Under the pieces are notes generated by a model. That model was given only the letters and a program-made list of their open reading frames with translations, ran no database searches and was not told the origin of the DNA. Positions 33,901-46,128 of a DNA stretch of 64,000 nucleotides are shown piece by piece. Numbering within the stretch: position 1 is the stretch's first letter; the number at the start of each line of letters is the position of its first letter. The DNA comes from Rhododendron vialii. Lineage: Eukaryota > Streptophyta > Magnoliopsida > Ericales > Ericaceae. The stretch spans positions 27,740,501 through 27,804,500 of the forward strand of contig NC_080559.1 of NCBI RefSeq assembly GCF_030253575.1, in the 5' to 3' direction. The position numbers were made by a program, and so were the translations under genes.

Positions 33901-36827
33901 TCCCTACACTTTGGATCGGTGCAAATAGCACCACTCGCATGACATTAGTAGTATTTTATAGGAAATTTCTATGTACTCGACATCTATCTATTCTACTCCA
34001 TACAAAATTAAGGAGAGGGGCTCTTGGTGTGTCCTATTTTTGAAGCCGTGTCACAAAAGTGATTTTCTCTTTGTCCTAATCAAAACCAAGTTTTACATCC
34101 GATCTTACTGTAACATGATTAATCTAAGGGCGAAATAGTAAAATCACTAAAACTTGACCACCCACTTCAGTACCCAAAAAAAAACTACCCACCCACTACA
34201 CTCCCTCTCCCCAAATATTTTCACTTGCACTTTCACGTGCACACACGGAGAGTGTGCCCCCAACCGCTTGTTTCCACTTAATGTTTATGGAGTGCGAGCA
34301 TTTAAAGAAAAATAAATACTACGTTGTATCCTAAAAGAGAATTTCAATATAGGATGTGCCTAAAACTATATGCAAAATTTTGTGCACAAAGAAATAGCCT
34401 TTTCACATCACTATATCTCGACGACAATTTTATGAACTTGCAGAAGTACCGGATTTTCTTGAAACGAGTTTCAGAAGCAAGCACTAAAATCCAATCTGCG
34501 AGCGAAAGGAGCATGATCGAAAGGACCTTTCGATCGAATTTCGCGATGGCACAGCCTTCCTTGTTGCACAAGAAGCCCCAATTCCAGTGTCTGCGAAATC
34601 TGGACCGAGCCCCATTGGGAAAATCTCTCCAACCGGATCTCTCTAATTACTCCAACCAGAAATTTGCTCCATCTACCGACTCCCCACCTGTGTTCGGATC
34701 CGGCCAATCGCGCCTCCTCCTCAATCAGACCAATTTTAAGCAACCGTTGGCTGGTGGTGTAAATCCCGGCCTTCACCACCAAGCCAACTCCTCTAGCATC
34801 AGAACGGAACCAAGTGATCATCCAACTGGTTTGTTACTAAATGGGAATGGAAACGGAAATGTTTCAGGTGGAATCATGAATAGTGCGACTTTCATGCAGC
34901 CATACCAACAAAAAGATCACGTAGCACTAGAGAGTGTCACCAATGACCACATCACAGGATATGGAAATATTGGAGATTTTAGCAGTTCTAACCTGAACCC
35001 TAGTCCCAATTATCAAAACAATACTAGTTATGTTGGACTTCGATTGGCTAGTGACGGGCGGCTGGTCGGATTATCAACTGATTTGAACCCTAACCATGGT
35101 TCGATCAATGTGGTCCAAAGTGAGAGTACAAGTAATGTTCCTGTACTGAACGACTGTTTCGATGATTATTTGAACCCTAACCATGGTTCGATCAATGTGG
35201 TCCAGAGTGAGAGTACGGGTAATGTTCTTGTACTGAACGACATTTTCGATGATTATTTGAACCCTAACCATGGTTCGATCAATGTGGTCCAGAGTGAGAG
35301 TACAGGTAATGTTCTTGTACTGAACGACAGTTTCGATGATTATTTGAACCCTAACCATGGTTCGATCAATGTGGTCCAAAGTGGAAGTACGAGTAATGTT
35401 CCCGTATTGAACGACAGTTTCAATGATTATTTGAACCCTAACCATGGTTCGATCAATGTGGTCCAGAGTGAGAGTACAGGTAATGTTCTTGTACTGAACG
35501 ACAGTTTCGATGATTATTTGAACCCTAACCATGGTTCGATCAATGTGGTCCAAAGTGGAAGTACGAGTAATGTTCCCGTATTGAACGACAGTTTCAATGA
35601 TTATTTGAACCCTAACCATGGTTCAATCAATGTGGTTCAAAGTGGAAGTACGAGTAACATTCCCGTACTGAACGACAGTTTCGATGATTATTTGAATCCT
35701 AACCATGGTTTGATCAATGTGGTCCAAAGTGGAAGTACGAGTAGCGTTCCCGTATTGAACGACAGTTTCGATGATTATTTGGGCCAAGGAGTACTGTCTT
35801 CTACCGGGTTAGAGAGTGGATGCTATGTCTCTGCAGCGACATTGGGTAATGTCATTCAAGATGGAAACACTTTAACCGTGCCGCTTTCGCCTCCGATTAT
35901 GCTGGAAAATGCTTTTGGGAATGAAGGAGAGAGTGACTATATCTTTGGCGCCCTTTTGGATAACAATGTCGTGACTAACAATATCCGTGAGATCAATAGC
36001 AACCCTAATATTTTCCTGCAACCGTATGGCGAATGTGGTTTTGGTATTCCGAGCGAAATCAACTTCATTCAAACCCCAATTCAGGTATGGAAAAACACTC
36101 GTACAACTTCGATTAGCTAACAAAATTATTGACGTATCAATAGTTCTGTTGTCTGTTTCTTTTGTAACTCAAGGTATGCGGATCAGCTTAATATTTAATT
36201 GACTTTCTTGCATAAATATAATATCGTACCAATGTAATGCTATCTGTGTTAACGACAGGATGATGTCGAAGTCCTCAATTCTGCATTCTCTTTCAGTCCT
36301 GATGATCATGTGGAAAATAACCCAATAGCCAACATCAATATTGGCCAGTATCTTGAGCAGGCACAGTCGACCAACTTAATAATCCATTTCATTGTTGATC
36401 TTAATTACTTTATTTACGCGAAATCAGAGTATTAATTAGACTATCGTAATTCGCCGCTTTTACTGTTTTCAGCCATTAGGCCGTGAGATGATGTTTTCCG
36501 ACTTTGGCATCGACGGCGGTGATGAGTATTTTCCGGCATTGGGCCAGACGTTTGATCAGTTCCCTCAGGCAAGTCTATAATCTGCATATATTTGTACGTA
36601 GCTTCCTCTCTAGCTGCATGTATTTAATTTAGAATTTAGACTCAGGTGGTAATTGACAAACTCTCAAACCAAATTGGGGGAAAACTCTAAACGGTTGAAA
36701 TTTCAATGTCTTAAAATCTTTCCTCACAAAGATTTCATTGTGATTGTTTTTGCAGCTTGAAGATGAAGATTTCCTGGAGCCGATGCTGTTTGGCGCTAGC
36801 GAGTTCAACGGATATGATAAACCCTAG
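30954..36827 (+). CDS. Type-B two-component response regulator (ARR type-B), repeat-expanded
   Basis: Eight exons (30954-31095, 31869-32021, 32449-32961, 33122-33198, 34444-36084, 36259-36360, 36473-36568, 36756-36827) join in phase to 931 residues. The receiver domain (about 22-135) has the DDD acid pocket (28-30), phospho-acceptor Asp74 in [15 protein letters not shown], Ser101 and Lys123 in FFLVKPI. A GARP/Myb-like DNA-binding domain follows (about 246-304: [32 protein letters not shown]). The rest is an Asn/Ser-rich activation region with eight 29-residue repeats (509-740) not known to me in this family. Type-B regulators are nuclear activators at the end of the cytokinin phosphorelay. 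Intron 7 has a GC donor (AG|GCAAGT at 36569); the intron 6 donor (CAG|GCACAG at 36361) is weak, so that border is uncertain. Confidence 0.92.
33603..33946. mobile_element. 308-bp palindromic element with 10-bp duplication, in response-regulator intron 4
   Basis: The left arm (33621-33735, starting CTATTTGCACCGATCCAAAG and ending AACCGAGG) is almost the exact complement of the right arm (33813-33928), with a 77-base loop holding GCGGGAATCAACGGCATCTG. GCATGACATT flanks the whole at 33603-33612 and 33937-33946, with eight unpaired bases between duplication and arm on each side. The arm and loop match single-arm copies at 22488-22683 and 58330-58460. A 10-bp duplication suggests a Mutator-like fold-back. 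Confidence 0.85.
35083..35778 (+). repeat. Eight in-frame 87-bp tandem repeats in the response regulator
   Basis: Eight units of exactly 87 bases, each encoding a 29-residue unit beginning [13 protein letters not shown] and ending VLNDSFDDY or close. Unit starts are 35083, 35170, 35257, 35344, 35431, 35518, 35605 and 35692. Units 3-4 (35257-35430) and 5-6 (35431-35604) are identical over all 174 bases, so the last expansion copied a two-unit block. Length is a multiple of three, so the frame stays open; a 181-codon antisense frame over the array is a by-product. Confidence 0.97.
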
Positions 36828-38590
36828 AGGGCCCTTGATCCAACATCCTTGGGAAATAAAGTCTCGATCCATATTAGACCTAGTTGGTTAATTGGATCCT
36901 ATTATGTAATAGTAATTATAAAAGTAATCTAGCAGCATGGAATGAGACTTAATATTTGGACTTAGTATGTAAAGTTTAAATAAGTATTGGGACTTGTTTT
37001 AATTATGTCATGAGATGTTGTAAAAGTTCTGAAAGTGTTGCCCATATTAATTTGCAGAGTCATGACAAAGTCCTACTCTTGAAAATAAATAAATAAATAA
37101 ATAAAATCGCAGGTAATTACTACAATCTACTGTGAAAATTTAATATTCATCTCAAAATTAATTGGCTGAGTGGAGAGGTCCCAGTATTAAGTGATCACCC
37201 ATTCAATGTGTGACTATATTTTCTTTACATTCCCCTCATGTGCAGTCACATTTGAGGTCTGTCACGTGTAGCCTTTTTTTGGATCTGTCATTGTGTAATT
37301 TTTTTTGTTGGTCTGTCATCGAAGGATGTGGATTGTAAATTTAAGGGGTATACATTTAGGCGTTGTGGGTTTCAAGTTTTTTACTTTATTTTTCTTGTTC
37401 TTGGTTGGCACTTTATCAACTCTGAAAAACTTCGAGTAGCTAGCTGAGATAGGTTGAGAATATGCGAGTAAAAGTAGCAAGAGAGTATTGTGCATTCTCC
37501 GAGGCTATCTCAATGCTTTTCTTTTCTTCTTTTTATTTGATGAATGAAATTTTTTTTTTTGCCGTTCAAAAAAAGAAAGAAAAAAAGTACTATAGTGAGT
37601 CAGTGACGCAAGTCGTGATGTATGCCCATAAATGTTTGCGTATGTACACTTTGACAAGTGTGGGAGGAACAAGTGACGATTCTCTTGTAAGATATATAGT
37701 TTTCTGGATAAATAAATGTGTTTTTTGCTTTGTGTGTGCAATTAGCCTATTAGGACCTCAGTACCTCTCCCTCTAAAATCTTTATTGATTTACACGGTCC
37801 GGACTAAGTTTGATGCTTAATCACTATCACCACGATCTATAATGTTCCGCTCTCCAAATGATGGTGGTCGCGGCGGCAGAGGTGCAAGTGAAGTTTTGAA
37901 AAGAAAGGCAGAGAGATTCAAAGGAAAAGAAATTACTCCATAAATTAACTTGGGCTCCGTTTGATTTATCTCTTGAATTGGTTATTTTGATATCAAATCC
38001 AAATCAATACTTTATTTTATTTCAAAATCAATACGGAGTACTTGATTAGGATGATTTACATTTATCGTTTTAACACTGAAAAATATTTTTTCAAAGCCAA
38101 ATTCTTTTCCCCATAAAGTAGAATTAAATGGAACTTTTAGAAATATTTTCTAATATAACTTAAAAAATTAAAATGAACAATTTTTTAAAAAAAAAGTGAA
38201 AATCATGGTAGAAAGAGGACTTACGCACTGTTTGAAGCTTGTGAAAAGTGGAAAAAAAAAGGAAAGGAATACAATTAAGAAGGAAAATGGGAGAAAACTG
38301 AGAGGAGAATTTCAGAATGCATTAAACTCTATTTTGCCATTTTTATACTGCTTTTCTCTCTCTAACCAACCAAGGGTAGGATTTTTTATTTTTTTTTAAA
38401 CTTTCCTCTATTTTTCATCACTTTGGGAGGTCCGTATTGTCACACAGGTTAAAAAAAAAAGAGGACTTAAATGTTGAAATAAGACGTTAAGCGACCGAAC
38501 TGAAGTATTGCGAAATCCGAATGGTAAAAGTGTAATTTTTCGGGAATGATAGTACGTTTTTTTACGTATGACTTTCTCATTGCATCCGGT
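36828..38590. other. Intergenic DNA between the response regulator and the RS splicing factor
   Basis: Starts with the response-regulator 3' UTR. An (AAAT)n run is at 37084-37104. ORFs of 60-104 codons show no domain. Nothing else recognised. Confidence 0.5.
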
Positions 38591-38602
38591 TTCAACTATA
38601 CC

Positions 38603-38603
<1 letters not shown>

Positions 38604-38641
<38 letters not shown>

Positions 38642-38684
38642 GTTCTTGTTCAATCCGCCGAATTAGGGTTTCTGACATTCCAAG
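38604..38684 (+). promoter_or_regulatory. 5' UTR exon of the RS splicing factor with (CT)n
   Basis: A (CT)n run (about 38604-38639) is followed by CCGCCGAATTAGGGTTTCTG, a common plant leader sequence, and a strong donor CCAAG|GTAAGA (38685). The partner acceptor is GTGTGTAG at 42494, six bases before the ATG. This gives a 3.8-kb 5' UTR intron that hosts a LINE. Confidence 0.65.
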
Positions 38685-39794
38685 GTAAGAACTTTTCTCA
38701 CACTATTTTCCGTCGGATCTCCCAATTTTCAACAATTTTCTTTGATGATCTCTCAGATCTCTTTGGTTACCTTATAAACAGGCAAAAAGTTTGAAAATTT
38801 CGGGATCTGATACCTGGTTGAATCTCGTGGGTTTATTATTATTATTTCTATTTCAAGTAGATCTTTAGCATCAAACTTACCGTCTTCTTCTGATCTAAGG
38901 TTTACATTCTAGCTGTAGGTGTCGTTATACTTACGAATACTGGTTTTGTGCCTTGTATGAACCGTTCTAACTGCATATACACGCATAAAACAACCCAATG
39001 ACTCGTGTACAATTGGACACGTTGTTAGGGAATTTGCTGTTGTATGTCAGTTATTTATTTATGCGTTTTAGGTTTTGTGTGAATATATCAATATATATTT
39101 CAGAGTTTTTGAAATGAGTACTGTTACAGGTACATATGCATTGTACATACGATGTACATATGGATTTTGTGGGCCCACCTGGGGTCCTACAAAAATGATC
39201 GGAACCGCCTATTATTTTTAAAATATTTTTTCAGGGAGCCCTGTAGAAAATCAACTCAATCCGATATCGGTAAGAATTTTTCTGGAATGCATAGGGAGGA
39301 ATGTGTAGGGACAAAACTGAGCAGTTAAGTAATTGCTTAGCCTTTCTTGGGTATCTTTATCTCGTTTCTGCATCTGAACTTTTAGGGAAAAATTTCGTGC
39401 TGTACCTGCTATTGATTTGACGTTTTGGGGGATTTCCATGCCCATTCGAACCCAAATGATTAAGGCATCTTAGAAGATGGATTTAATATTTTGGGTTTGA
39501 CAAATTTCGAAGCCTTCACTGACAATGTGGTTATGCTGAGTTGAGTAGCGTTGGTTAACACCAACTCCAAGGAGTTAACTGAATGGTAAGCTGAGTTGAG
39601 ATACGCCTCATGAAGTGTATGTCACCTGTTCGACTTCCATGATATGGTTTGATCCTCTTGGCCCCCAGGGGAAATTATTGATTACCCACACTTGTGGGAC
39701 GGGGCATTGCAAGTACTGGGGACAAGAGATTTGGATATTTTCATCCCAAATCGCTGAAGAAGGAAAAAAAAAAGGGTGTTCAGCTTCATTATTA

Positions 39795-42290
39795 TTATTT
39801 TTTTAAAATGTCAGTATTTCATTGAAATCAAGAAAAATCCTTGGACAAAACAGACTCGAGAGCGGGCGGAATACAACCCGAATGAAAACAGAAACTATGA
39901 ACTTTGCTGCATTGGGAAGCAATCCAGTGAGCTGCTTTGTTAAGATTTCTGCGACACCAAACAAAGGTCCAATGATTAGTGGCTGCCCACTTCCTAATGT
40001 CGCCCACAATAGCTTCAATCTCCCATGGGCATTCTGTATTGATATCAGAGACGTAGCGAATGAGGTCTTGGCAGTCCGACTCAAAGATTACGTGTTGAAA
40101 ACCCCATTCCATAGCCACAACACAAGCGATTCTCAAAGCCCAAGCTTCAATAGCAACAGCCGAGGAAACCATAGCACGACCACTACGCCACAAGAGAGCC
40201 GATCCACCGCAATCTCTAGCAATGATGCCAAAGGCAGCCAAGCTGTGGGAGGATTTATATGCTCCGTCAGTATTGAACTTGATCGAAGATGGGGGAGGAG
40301 GAACCCATTTCAGATCACAAGCAGGATTTGGTAAACCATTAGAAACCCCTGCATATATTGCTTGCAAATAATCCGTATTAGCCCTCTTGGCTTGATCAAT
40401 CACATCATCCGGCACATGTATTTTACCACTGAAAACACAGTTATTACGAGCTTTCCAGATGGCCCAACACAAATGGAAAATTTCTCCCACTACCTCACAG
40501 TTTGTCTCCTTTGCTAGGTCCCCACAGAGAAGATCATTTAACCATTTATCAACAGCCACCACCTCCTTGTAAAGAGTCCAGTAAGCTTTCCCACTCCCAA
40601 ACCATACTGCCCTACTCCATGGGCAATGGAACAGCAGGTGTTCAATTGTTTCGTCAGCATTGTTGCAAATCTGGCACCTCGGGTTAGGTGCAAACTTTCT
40701 ACGGTATATGTTCGCACAACAAGCAACCCAATTCTTCACTGCCTTCCACATGAACATATGAACTTTTGGCATTGTCTTGGTGCCCCAAAGTTTTGTCCAC
40801 ATAGACTGAGATGGAGTGAAAGAGCAAGATGGGAGAGAGGGATTTATTTTTGGAGATATGGTGATCTTACGAGCATAACCTGACTTGACCGTATATTTCC
40901 CTGACCTAGTATGGCGCCAAATAACCCTGTCTTGTGTTGCAGTGAAACTGATCGGGATTTTGATTTTATCCACTACTTCCAATGGAATGAAAGTCATTAA
41001 TTTCTCCCTATTCCAAGACTTAGTAGAAGGGTTGATGAAATCTCCCTCCATTGCCTTCTCCTTCTGCACATTTGGAAGTGGGGTCACTCTATTCCCCAGT
41101 AGGCAGTAGCTCAGGAACCCAGCTGTCTTCCCAAAATTGAATCTGCTCGCCATTCCCCACACTCCAATGTAGCCCATCCTGAATAAGATTCCTCCCTTCA
41201 AGAAGGCTACACCAGATCCAGGACGGACTAGACCCTCTCTATGCTTCCATGCAAGACTTATTGGGAAAATATAGACTTTTAAGAATTCTAGCCCACAAAG
41301 AGTTTGGGCTATTCATCAACCGCCAAAATTGCCTAGCCAGCAATGCAACATTAAACGATTCAAAATCTTTGAAACCCATGCCTCCTATCCCTTTCTGCGC
41401 AGTCAACTTATGCCAAGCACCCCAATGGATCTTCCTTCCATTTGCCCCTTTGTCCCACCAGAAAGCACTTGTCACAGAATTTAAACAAGCACAGATGGAT
41501 TTAGGGACCTTAAAACATGGGAATAGGTTGAAATACCGATTTGATGAGCACCTCTTTACCTGCATGGTTCAACTGATCATTTCCCCATCCCTGTGCTTTG
41601 TGCATAACCTTATCCCTAAGGTAACCCAGAGCCCTTCTCTTGGACTTGCCCCAAAACACTAGAAGTCCCAAGTATTGGACAGCTTCTTTCATTTTGTCCA
41701 TACCAAAAATACTCTTAACCTCCTTCTTAATATTGTCACTTGTATTAGGCGAAAAGAACAGGCTTGACTTTTGCACGTTAAGAGTGAGTCCAGAAGCTTC
41801 GCTGAAGCTAGCGATGAGATCCATGAAATTTGAGCAAGTCTTGGCCTTAGCCTCTAGGAACACGAGAGAATCATCTGCAAAAAGCAAGTGGGACACCTCA
41901 GGGCATCTCTTCCTCATCTTGATTCCCCCAACAGTCTTGTTCCTAACAGCTTTCCTCATAAGAACAGAGAAAACATCAGCGACGATCAGGAAGAGGTATG
42001 GAGACAGAGGGTCGCCCTGGCGGAGTCCCCTACTGGGCGTCACACAACAGATCTGTCCCCCATTAACCATGATAGAATACTTAACAGAACAAACACACTC
42101 TTTTACCCAAGCTATCCACTTCCCATCAAAGCCCAACTTTTCCATAACCTTAAACAAGAAATCCCAACGGACTTGATCATACGCCTTGTTTAAGTCAAGC
42201 TTTACTGCCACTGAAGCCTTAGAACCCACCATCTTATGTTTGAGGAAATGGAAAACTTCATGATTTTGTACATTTTGAATCAATGATTTT
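39795..42290 (-). mobile_element. Decayed L1-type LINE in the RS gene 5' UTR intron
   Basis: Antisense to the host gene. Reverse transcriptase sequence (42283-41510) includes KLDLNKAYDQVRWDFL, GLRQGDPLSPYLF and the catalytic LLFADDSLVF. A frameshift near 41520 leads to the RT C-terminus (41565-41239, AFWWDKG), then a TAG at 41239-41241 and a further shift. The 3' part (to 39828) has the zf-RVT zinc-binding region (CQICNNADETIEHLLFHC) and an RNase H domain (FNTDGAYK, IEAWALR, ESDCQDL, NKAAHWIA). The 5' half (endonuclease, ORF1) is missing. The 3' end is an A/AAT-rich tail. Short GCTTCAT matches flank it but a duplication is not certain. Confidence 0.9.
39828..42283 (-). pseudogene. LINE ORF2 remnant: reverse transcriptase plus RNase H
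   Basis: The longest open part (41201-39828) is 457 codons and carries zf-RVT and RNase H-like (RVT_3) domains with the acidic residues DG, E, D still present. The RT part is in another frame. At least two frameshifts and one stop separate the parts, so no single functional polyprotein can be made. It is a transposon remnant, not a host gene. Confidence 0.88.
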
Positions 42291-42499
42291 GTACATTTTC
42301 TGTTGCTTCATGTTGGATTGTTTTCATACGACACCCTTTTTGGTTTTTCTGCTAAATTTCTAATTAGCAAGGACTCTACCATGCCAATTGTACTAGTGGA
42401 GCTCTATCAAACTTGTGAAACTTAGTTTGATTTATTCTGTTTCGTTGATTTCTGGGATTCAAAGGTTCATAAAAAGCTATTTCTTCGTGTGTAGGTACA

Positions 42500-45231
42500 A
42501 TGAAGGCCATTTTCTGTGGAAACTTTGATTATGAGGCTCGGCAGTCTGATCTGGAGCGACTTTTCAGAAAGTATGGGAAGGTTGATAGAGTGGATATGAA
42601 GTCAGGTAAGTTTGGCTTATTGCTCTTGGTCAGACATTGCATTGTTTGAATGATCATTGTTTATTTGTATTTTATATTCCTCAAAAGGGTAATTTTTTAC
42701 TTTTGCATATACATAGAGAGAGTACTTTATCACGGTCGTGAATTCCTAATTTGGTTTGGACAATGGCACCACTGCACCATTATACTTCGGGCCCTCCCAG
42801 CTGGGAAAGTTCCAAACATCTGACTCATTACCATGCTTATGGAAGTTTAAGACAAAAGCCTGCAACATGCACATTCTCAGCAATCCCCGAACTTGTTGGG
42901 GTAATGGGGAAGAGAACGATGGTTTTTTGCGAACCAACTAGCAAGTGAATATGGAGGCCTCTGTAGTCCCACAGGTACACCAGAGGTGAATTGCAGAAGC
43001 TGTTGTATGCGTTGGTAGCGGATAGTGACATGTGCTATATTTCAGCATTTTCAACCCTCAAACAATCTTACGCTTGTATACTTAATGTACTGCATCGTTC
43101 ATTTTACTTTTATAAGATCTGGTTTATGAGATAAACCCCCTTAATATGCGTCACTTTGGAAACTCATTGTGGTAAACAAAGATTTGCGAAGGCCTGTACA
43201 TGTGAAATCTGGGCCATGGATTCCACAGCAGCGAGCTTCAATGGCATCTTCCTCCTTCGAAAGGTGGCTGCTTTCAGTGTGCTATGGCGGGGATATCATC
43301 CGAACCATATGATCAGGACTGCGGCCCTCCCTTGTTGAGCAATAGTGGGGTGGCAAGATATCTTTTGATGAGAAAAGGAAAAGTATGTTTTATGAAGTGT
43401 AAAACCCCCATTCTCAGCTAATTCTTTGGCGCAGGATCTTGGAATGTCCATACACTTCCTGACTGATCGATGGGCTTCGTCAGCATTCCATTTCCTGGCT
43501 GTGACAAGCTTCCTCTTCTTGTTTCCAAGAAGAGCCACTCTGACATCACAATCCCACACTATCCTCAGACACCAATGCATTTCATGCCTCATGAATTTAG
43601 CACAGCCTTCATTTTCAGACACGTTCCCTGGTAGAAACCATGCCACCCTCAATGCAGAGGCATCAGAATATATGGAGAAGGCACTCTTTTCATTATCCTA
43701 CCATGAGACATCCACCTTTCCGTTCTTGTTCCTTGACATCATTTATTTCATCACGCAAGGTCTGTTACTGATTTTACTGGTCAATAGTTTCTCGATTTCA
43801 CCTGGGGTTAGTTTTGTGTATAATTATGGGCGATAGCATTGTCTATGAAGGTGGCAATGCAATATCATTTGGCAGAATCCTTTCAATGGGGATTCCTAAC
43901 TTATTTCTTTTTCTCCAAATAAGAAAGTGAATTCTTTTCTCATTTGGATATAATTTGTTTAATATCTCTGTAGGATTTGCATTTGTTTATATGGAGGATG
44001 ATAGAGATGCGGAGGATGCAATTCGAGGACTTGACCGTTATGAATATGGCAGAAAGGGGCGCCGCCTTCGTGTTGAGTGGACAAAGGTAATGCATATTCG
44101 CAAATCAAAATTGTAAATTTTGAAGGTTATCTTAAGTTAGATATCCTGTATCAGTTTTCCTATTGTTGTGTTTCAGCAAGAACGTGTCACAAGGAGGCCC
44201 GAGAGTGCTAAAAAATCTTCTACGAATTCGAGGCCCTCAAAGACATTGTTTGTTATCAACTTTGACCCATATCATACTAGGACAAGGGACTTGGAGAGGC
44301 ACTTTGATCCATATGGGAAGATATTGAATGTGAGGATTAGAAGGAATTTTGCATTTATTCAATATGAATCACAAGAGGATGCCACCAAGGCAATAGAAGC
44401 TACAAACATGAGGTGTTTTGAACTTTGTTGTCTCTTCGATTTAACTATTTACTAAAGTTTACCTTTCTATGTTAAGTCGTCATTATTATTTATTTTCCTC
44501 TCAGTTCCAAGTTCCTACTAGATACCGTGTTATGACTTGTGTGTTTGTTTGGTGTGCAGTAAGCTGATGGATAGGGTTATTTCAGTGGAATATGCAGTCA
44601 AAGATGATGATGATAGGAGAAATGGCCACAGCCCTGATAGGGGCCGCGATAGGTCACCTGGAAGGAGAGGCCATGAAAGGGGAAGATCTCCGAGCCCTGT
44701 TCGCAGAGAGAGGGCTAGTCCTGATTATGGCCGTGGCCGTAGCCCCAGTCCTCGTCGAGAGAGGGGGAGTCCAGATTATGGCCGTGGGCATAGCCGGAGT
44801 CCCCCGCGGAAGGAAAGGACTAATTCTGATTATGGCCGCAGCCGTAGTAGCCGCAGTCCTAGGAGAGAGAGGCCTAGTCCTGATCATGTCCGTGAACCCA
44901 GCCCAAGAGAAGGGAGGGTTACTCCTGATCATGGTCGTGGCAGCCCAAGCCCTCCAAGAGAGAGAATCAGTCCTGATGACTATCCTCGTGGCCGCAACCC
45001 TGATTCTAAGCATGAACCGAGAGAGAGTCCAAAGTATGAGGAAGGAGAGAGCCCTGGGGATGAGAGATACCAGAGGTTTGTCTTGTAACTTGTTCTTCTT
45101 GTGATCTATTGGTTGCATCCATTTTTGATTTATTGGTTTTTTCTTAGTATAATCTTTATCTATGTATTCCTCTACTGACACAATGCAGTCGTTCTCCACC
45201 GGCACGAGAAAGAGAAAGATCGAGATCTTGA
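42500..45231 (+). CDS. RS-subfamily SR splicing factor (RS40/RS41/RS31-like)
   Basis: Coding exons 42500-42605, 43974-44086, 44177-44412, 44560-45075 and 45189-45231 join in phase to 337 residues. RRM1 (1-72) starts [20 protein letters not shown] and contains [23 protein letters not shown]2 (about 95-166) has [20 protein letters not shown] and [20 protein letters not shown]. The tail (from about 178) is an RS domain with repeats such as [18 protein letters not shown]. The domain order and the plant-specific RS subfamily text are diagnostic. The product works in the nucleus in spliceosome assembly and splice-site choice. The 1.37-kb intron inside RRM1 (42606-43973) corresponds to the long intron of plant RS genes that is typically alternatively spliced to control expression. 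All coding introns are GT-AG. Confidence 0.96.
42606..43973 (+). other. Long RRM1 intron of the RS gene, candidate for regulated splicing
   Basis: The intron interrupts RRM1 after MKSG. ORFs within it on both strands (up to 136 codons) lack domains and are not exons of the main protein. Related plant RS genes carry a long intron at this place with alternative exons introducing stops; candidate internal acceptors such as TTCTCAG and donors are present, but none can be proved from sequence. Confidence 0.6.
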
Positions 45232-46128
45232 GTAGCATGATGAACTGCTTTGTATCAGTAGTTGGAAGATTTGTAGTGCTATCTGCAAATTTTCTGCTAC
45301 TGACTGGTTTTATCAAGTTGGAAGCAAGCTTATGAAATATCGATACTGGGGCCTAATGGGAGTTTGAATTTGTAGTTACTTTCTTTCAACCTGTGTTTAA
45401 TGTAATGGATTTATCAAAATTGGTTTGAACTAGAAAAGAAGAGATACAGGTCTGTGAACTTTTTCTTTTTCTTTTTCTTTTTTATTGCCCGTCTGTGACT
45501 TTAACTTAATGTTTTTTCAGGTATGGATTTTTCTTATTTAAGGTATCTATATTCGATGCTGGTTTTATGTTAATTAAGTTTGTTGGAAATTGATTGCATG
45601 AGGTATCGCATTTTTTCGATAGCTGTTTAGTTTGTGTGGGGTGGATGTCGTTTTTGCCTTAAACTGTTATTTTTATCAGCACATTTTGGTGTTTTTACAA
45701 ATTCGTTCACGTGCTGCTATTGCCTCTTTAGGGTTTTCTCGTTGTAGATTTTGTTTCTACAGTTGTGAGCATGTGTTAGTCTTAGAGAATATGAAAGCTC
45801 AAGGTCTGAAGTGGAACATATAGTTGAATGCTTGTTATAGCTCAAGGTCTCCAAATTTATTTTTGGGTCTCCAAAAATGGATACAACACCTTCGTTTCGG
45901 AGACCAAATTTTTAAAAAGTAAGATGTGTTCTTCCAAGATTTCTTGTACAGAAAGCTAAAGAAAAGATAGTAAATAACAACCCTAGGGGTTTTTGTGGTT
46001 TTTGTAGGGGTAGAATAAAAGTTGGGTTAATAACTAGGGGTTATCTGACAATTATCTAAAGGCACAAGTCACGTACCTACCTACAGCGTTTTTTTCTACT
46101 CCACTTTGTTATGCCTTTGTTTTCTTTT

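Noticed and set aside
35074-35619. 181-codon antisense ORF over the response-regulator repeats
   Set aside because: It is open only because an 87-bp stop-free unit is repeated in frame; it has no domain and lies antisense within a clear exon.
39822-40334. 170-codon plus-strand ORF and other ORFs opposite the LINE
   Set aside because: They are reverse-strand shadows of the RNase H and RT sequence of the LINE.
43296-43836. ORFs on both strands in the RS gene intron as a nested gene
   Set aside because: No domain recognised, mutually overlapping, and the position matches the long intron usual in this family.
44592-45104. 170-codon ORF overlapping the RS domain
   Set aside because: Alternate frame of the repetitive RS-domain exon; the RRM-linked frame is the real one.
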